Source of the DNA: Trichinella spiralis
Taxonomy: Eukaryota; Nematoda; Enoplea; Trichinellida; Trichinellidae
NCBI GenBank assembly: GCA_000181795.3
Contig: CM012954.1
Span: 9,182,293 to 9,246,292 of the forward strand
Length of the DNA stretch: 64,000 bases
Reading direction: 5' to 3'
Numbering within the stretch: position 1 is the stretch's first letter; every line of letters begins with the position of its first letter. A model generated the notes under the pieces. That model had not been told where the DNA came from and did no database searches. It worked only from the letters and a program-made list of their open reading frames with translations. Positions 59,501 to 64,000 of the stretch are shown piece by piece. The position numbers were made by a program, and so were the translations under genes.

Positions 59501-61363
59501 TCAACGAGAATTTTCAGCCGGAAATCTGGTCATTGAAGGCTTGAATGATACAGAAATCCACCCGACGAATGCTTCCAATTGCGCACATCCTTCACCAAAG
59601 ACGTCGCCGAATTTTTTCAGCACGCCATCTCGTACTGTGTCGATCTCAACATCGCAACCAACGCAGCAACATCAGCAACAGCATCTTGTTTGTCCAGCGG
59701 TCTCCACCAATTCTGGAGCCGCTTCGGCAAACATATCCGGTCCATATATTGTAGCTACTCCAGTGAACGTGAGACCAATGGCGGGTAACATGGGCTTGCA
59801 CCAAGGCGGCGTTCAGGTGCATCAACAGTATCCATCGGTGGCTCATCAGCTGAGTTCATGCCAGCCGACATCTGTGGAAATGCCATTCAGGCCTGCACCG
59901 TTGCCGACACAACCGTCATTTGTTTCCGAAATTATAAACACTCAGGACAAAAGCACTGCCGTTGCAACTGCTGCTAACAGTCGGACCTCTCCAGCTATTA
60001 ATGGCAGCAGCAGCATAGCGCTGAGTTCTCAATCATTGCTGTCAGCAACGCCACAACACCAGCAACAACAACAACAACAACAACAACAACCTCAGATACT
60101 ACTACAACAACAGCAACAACCCTCAGCTGATTCTGGAAAATCACATTCCGTTTCGACTGTGACGGAAAAGTGAATTACTGTTTTATTTTATTTTTTCAGT
60201 TTACATTTATTTATTCATTCACATGCGTGTATATTTCGCAGAGAACCTGAGGATGATATTAATGATGTAGCAGCGATGGGAGGTGTGAATTTAGCCGAAG
60301 AATCGCAAAAAATACTTGCCTCTACAGCGGATCTGTTCAGCACGGAGATGCAAAGTTGTGGTCCAGAGCCGACGTTTTTGGACCTCTCCAGCTTGCAAGA
60401 GCGAATGCAAGCCAGTTGCTCAGGCGTGAATGTTGAGAGCTTCCAGCCGGACTGTTGTCAGCTGTTGTCAATAGCTTGTGAAACTCGCCTCCGCGGTTTG
60501 TTGGAAAAGATGTGCGCAGCAGCTGAACATCGGACTGAAAATTTGCGCGTGAGTATACACATACCCTTTGAGGATTACCTGAATTTTTTAAATTTGATTT
60601 TACTCTATTTTTTTTTGAAAAAAACTTATTTTGATTTCAGACGAATCCATTTTATTATCAAGTATCGGATGTCAGGGGTCAGTTGAGGTTTTTGGAACAT
60701 CTGAATGAGCAGTGTCAAAAGAGGCGTGGCGAAAGGGAGAGGGAATTGCTGTTCCGTATGGCGAAAAGTCGCTCATCGAAAATTGGTGATTCGGAACAGC
60801 AGCGGATCAAAGAGCGCGCTAAAGAGGCAAGCTAAAGCAAATTTTACTCGAATATTATCCCTCCAGTGTTTATTAATTGCTTTCGGTCATGCATGCGGTT
60901 TGTTAATGGGGTTTGTTGTTTTGTTCAGCTGCAAAAGGCAGAACAAGAAGAACTGAGAAACCGCAGTGCGAATGCAGCTGCTCAGGCGGCTTTGGCTTCA
61001 TCCAGGAAGCGTCCATTGCAGCAAACAGCCGGTGCGTCCGATTCTCAGCAGCCAGTTGCCTTGGGTGTATTTGGGGCGAACAGTGGCAGCTTCTCCTTGG
61101 GCACGGCAACCAATTCGGCCGAAGGTTTGATTCGATTTCAGGTGACTATTTTTGTTTTATTTATTATATGTCGAACTTTTGTTTGTCTTATTGTAATATA
61201 TTGATAATTATATATTATTATTATTATTATTATTTGTTTTTATGTTCAGTCGACCACGCGTCCCAGGATGAAGCGTATCAATTTGAAAGATTTTCAGTTC
61301 GTCTTGCGCACGGATCGCTATGCAAAATATTCAAAAGTTTTGATCGAATCTGAATTTAAATGA
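56502..61363 (+). CDS. TAF4: Transcription initiation factor TFIID subunit 4
   Basis: Scaffold subunit of TFIID; pairs with TAF12 through a histone fold and contacts activators through the TAFH domain. Nine exons: 56502-57218, 57672-57809, 58922-59269, 59337-59426, 59484-60169, 60242-60548, 60641-60826, 60929-61141 and 61250-61363, giving 932 aa. The N-terminal half is Ser/Thr/Gln-rich. TAFH runs about 365-440: [26 protein letters not shown], then [11 protein letters not shown] and LLPFLE across short introns. A Gln-rich stretch follows. The conserved C-terminus begins [17 protein letters not shown] and holds the histone fold, a coiled charged region ([24 protein letters not shown]), and the end [11 protein letters not shown]. 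Intron 60827-60928 starts with GC. The donor after 59426 (GTCTTT) is weak, but the alignment supports it. Human TAF4 is longer at the N-terminus. Confidence 0.95.
57810..58921. other. Long TAF4 intron
   Basis: 1.1-kb GT-AG intron, AT-rich, nothing nested recognised. Confidence 0.75.
60827..60928 (+). other. GC-AG intron in TAF4
   Basis: The donor reads AAAGAG|GCAAGC, with no usable GT nearby; straight reading hits a stop three codons later. The acceptor is TTTTGTTCAG. The join [14 protein letters not shown] matches the TAF4 family pattern. Confidence 0.82.
61213..61233. repeat. TTA trinucleotide run in TAF4 last intron
   Basis: About seven TTA units inside the last intron. Confidence 0.85.
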
Positions 61364-61529
61364 TCATCTCATCCATCTTTTCCTGTACTGTAATGACTGT
61401 TTCCTGTTGTTCAGCCGTTCATGTCAATATACCTATACGAGATTGTTGAAGAACACAACAAGCATGCAGGATAATGCTAGTTACGTAATTTCAATTTTGA
61501 CGACTGTGGACTGACTATACATACATATC

Positions 61530-61558
61530 TTTATTTATTTATTTATTTATTTATTTAT
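61530..61558. repeat. TTTA tetranucleotide repeat
   Basis: About seven tandem TTTA units. Confidence 0.9.
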
Positions 61559-61864
61559 ATATGTTTTGATGATCTGTACATCGCGCATTTTTCATCATCC
61601 CCCACTGAGAGTAAGAAAATTTTTCCCCGTTTATTTTTGGCGCCAATCATGCATGCGCACACAGTATAATGTCAGTTGTGTGCGATGAAAAATATTTTTT
61701 CTTTGTTTCTGAATTTTGTTGTTGTTGTTGTTGGTAAGCACTGTTGCGTGGCGTCTTAAGGCGGTTGATATCAAGTGAATCCCGACTTTCAAACAAACAA
61801 ACAAACAAACAAGGTAAAAACAGCTCTCCATTATGTACAAGTTCTATTGAACTGATTAAATAAT

Positions 61865-61870
61865 AATAAA
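61865..61870 (+). terminator. TAF4 polyadenylation signal
   Basis: AATAAA about 500 bases after the stop codon; alternatives cannot be excluded. Confidence 0.45.
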
Positions 61871-64000
61871 AAGGAAACCTTTTTTTCTCTTTGTTTCTTG
61901 CTTACCACAGAATTTTTATCTTTCGGACGGAAACGTTTTTATTTTGCATTGTATTTATTTATTTATTTGATTTGTTTTGCGGACGAAGTTGCATGGAAAA
62001 AGAAATTCGATGCTTGGGCTTATAATTTTGATTTTCTTGTTAAGAGGAACAATTTTGACAACGCATCGAAGTAATTTGAATTATAAAGTGATGATCAAGT
62101 GCCGTTTTGTTCTGTATTGCTTAAGCAAAAGCAGTTGTTTCCATAATTTTACGAAGAGCACGTGTTTGAGAAAAAGAACTCAGAATTTCAATTTTCCACA
62201 ATTATATTATCATTAGAGAAAGATGAGTAGAAAAGTGGTTCACGCGTGGGGGTAAATAGCTGCAACGTATGAGAATAAATAGGCGACGTTGAATTTTATT
62301 GAATAATACCGTCAGACAGAGTGACTAAACATGCAAGAAGCTGTCAGTCAGTCAGAGTATCATCAGAAGTACAAATCGCATCAGATCCAGTTACAGATGT
62401 ATTTCTACACTGTGGCCAAGTGTGCAGCTTTGGACCAGTCGACTTCAGGCCAGCACGTGGCGGTTCAGCGAGTCGTCATCATTTTTACTGTCAGCATGAA
62501 AATAAAAGTGGAAATGAATGAAAATACAGTTAATTAGTTAGTTAGTTAGCTAATGCTTTTCTTAGGCTGCTCATTTGTAATGATCGAAACAAAGTTGCAT
62601 GTATACTTCTATTGCTCGAAATACCATAAATTCTAGCATTCGGCTGAGCAATACGCAATGTGCAATTGACATTCTACCTAAGCTAAGTTAAAATATTAAC
62701 ATTTGAAATTCATTCAGTGTTTTTTGTCGACAAAATTTTATACCTCTAGTACAATATTGATTGCGCCCCTATTCCACTTTTATTACTTGAAATTGTTTTT
62801 CACATTATGTTGCATATTGTTATCAAATATTCAATGTGGGAGAACAGTCAAATAATCAAATTGAAAATTTTTCTTCAGCATTGAATTAAAATACAAAGCA
62901 AAAATAAAATCATGGAAATATAATTAATAATTAAAAATACGGTAATATACAGTATACTTATTTCCAAATCACCGATAGAAGGTTACAACGTAGCAGACCA
63001 ATCAGAGAAAAGCAAAGATCCTAACAATAGATCATATTTTCAATAAACTGTTGCGGTGCGTAGGAAATGTGCATGTAAGTGAAGAAAATTGTATCAAGGT
63101 ATAAATTGAATATTAACACATATATTTTCTTGATATCTTTACATGATCGTGCCTATGTTTAAGTATTTGATTACTTTTTATTTTAATATGCACAGAAATT
63201 GAAAAAAAATAAATACATATTCTCAGTTTCATGATGTTAATTTAGTTGTTCAAAAACATTCATGTTTCAATTTGTTATTAAGCTCAGCCGTCTAGATGTA
63301 AACGTAGAATACGTTCACTTGACACTTACATGTGGCATTGAATAGGTCGAATATCAATCACTAAGCGCTTAGTATTTTCTATTATGCAAAACAACGAAAT
63401 ACCGTTTGTCGTGCAGAGAATCATTTAACTTTATATTATATTTTCAAAATGTAGATCATCAGAGACATTTGGTAAATTAAGTTTTTTTGTCTGGTTAATT
63501 TTGTTTGTCAGTTAGCGCAGTTTAGTGTGCTTATATGTTGGTGAAAAGCGTTTTGCGATGAGTTCCATTTATGTAGGGCATTTTTGATTTTTCAAATCTC
63601 AAATTCAAACAAGCGAAGGCGTGTTTTGACTAAGTCAATGTTTTGTTATGGGGTTTCTGTCAGATAGTTATATTTGACTGAATTCCAAAGTTAACGTCAT
63701 TTTGATTTCCAAATACTGCCATGAGTGTTTAATTTTCAATTGGTCAAATTGCTTTGCAAATTAATACTTCATCTCTCTTCGTTTAACAAGTCACTACTTA
63801 ATATAAAATGAGGATGCTTTTATTTTTTCTTCCATAGTTTTTAGTATTTAAATTATATTTGGTAATAAAGATGAAACTATTGTTTCCGCAATGAGAATTG
63901 CTTTTACGTTTAACACGGTTACAGTTAAATTTTTTCTCAAATTCAATGCATTAGTTAAGTAAATAAAGCGCAATGAAAACAGTGGGATAGCGATATCTAT

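Larger units (their letters stand above)
61364..64000. other. TAF4 3' flank, non-coding
   Basis: The TAF4 3' UTR carries AATAAA at 61865-61870 and a TTTA array at 61530-61558. Beyond it the DNA is AT-rich with no gene recognised. A 68-codon open frame from an ATG at 62331 has no recognisable similarity. Confidence 0.6.

Noticed and set aside
62331-62537. 68-codon frame downstream of TAF4
   Set aside because: No similarity, no splice support and no clear promoter.
1-64000. Mobile elements, tRNAs, rRNA, CRISPR arrays
   Set aside because: No reverse transcriptase, transposase or integrase frame, no terminal repeats, no tRNA A/B box pair and no regularly spaced repeats were seen. The tandem repeats are simple microsatellites.

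Overview
This window is animal genomic DNA. It is AT-rich, carries many simple repeats, and holds intron-bearing genes on both strands with GT-AG (and two GC-AG) introns. No virus-like element, transposon, rRNA, tRNA or CRISPR array was recognised. The gene content fits an ecdysozoan, and a nematode is my best guess. The reasons are the NPR/NPF-type receptor, a Schnurri/SMA-9-like zinc-finger protein, short introns, and a clean 3' splice acceptor a few bases upstream of many start codons, as expected for 5'-UTR introns or spliced-leader trans-splicing. An enoplean nematode or a nematode relative is possible, but the window alone cannot settle it.

Layout. 1-6876: non-coding, with microsatellites. 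6877-8142 (+): intronless neuropeptide F/Y-type GPCR. 9992-14359 (-): intronless insulin/IGF receptor tyrosine kinase, convergent with the GPCR. 17800-19490 (+): splicing factor SLU7. 19491-31869: 12 kb without an assignable gene, with GC-rich islands and five perfect CRE palindromes. 31870-39851 (+): Schnurri/HIVEP homologue, five exons, about 2017 aa. 40652-42190 (-): ribosomal stalk protein P0, eight exons. 42710-44914 (+): divergent RBBP4/7-like WD-repeat protein, head-to-head with P0. 45878-48654 (+): SDHA. 49164-50501 (+): mitochondrial phosphatidylserine decarboxylase. 50841-51252 (+): short ZMAT5-like zinc-finger protein. 51570-53991 (-): PDIA6. 56502-61363 (+): TAF4. 61364-64000: non-coding.

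Functionally, two nutrient and feeding receptors (NPF-type receptor and insulin receptor) lie tail to tail on the left, and a BMP-pathway transcription factor (Schnurri) sits alone in the middle behind a large regulatory-looking gap. A compact block of housekeeping genes fills the right half: translation, chromatin, TCA cycle, phospholipid synthesis, splicing, ER folding and general transcription. In that block spacers are mostly 0.3-1 kb. Exon structures were built by hand from splice consensus, reading-frame continuity and remembered family sequences. Every multi-exon model closes in frame, but boundaries have not been checked against transcripts.
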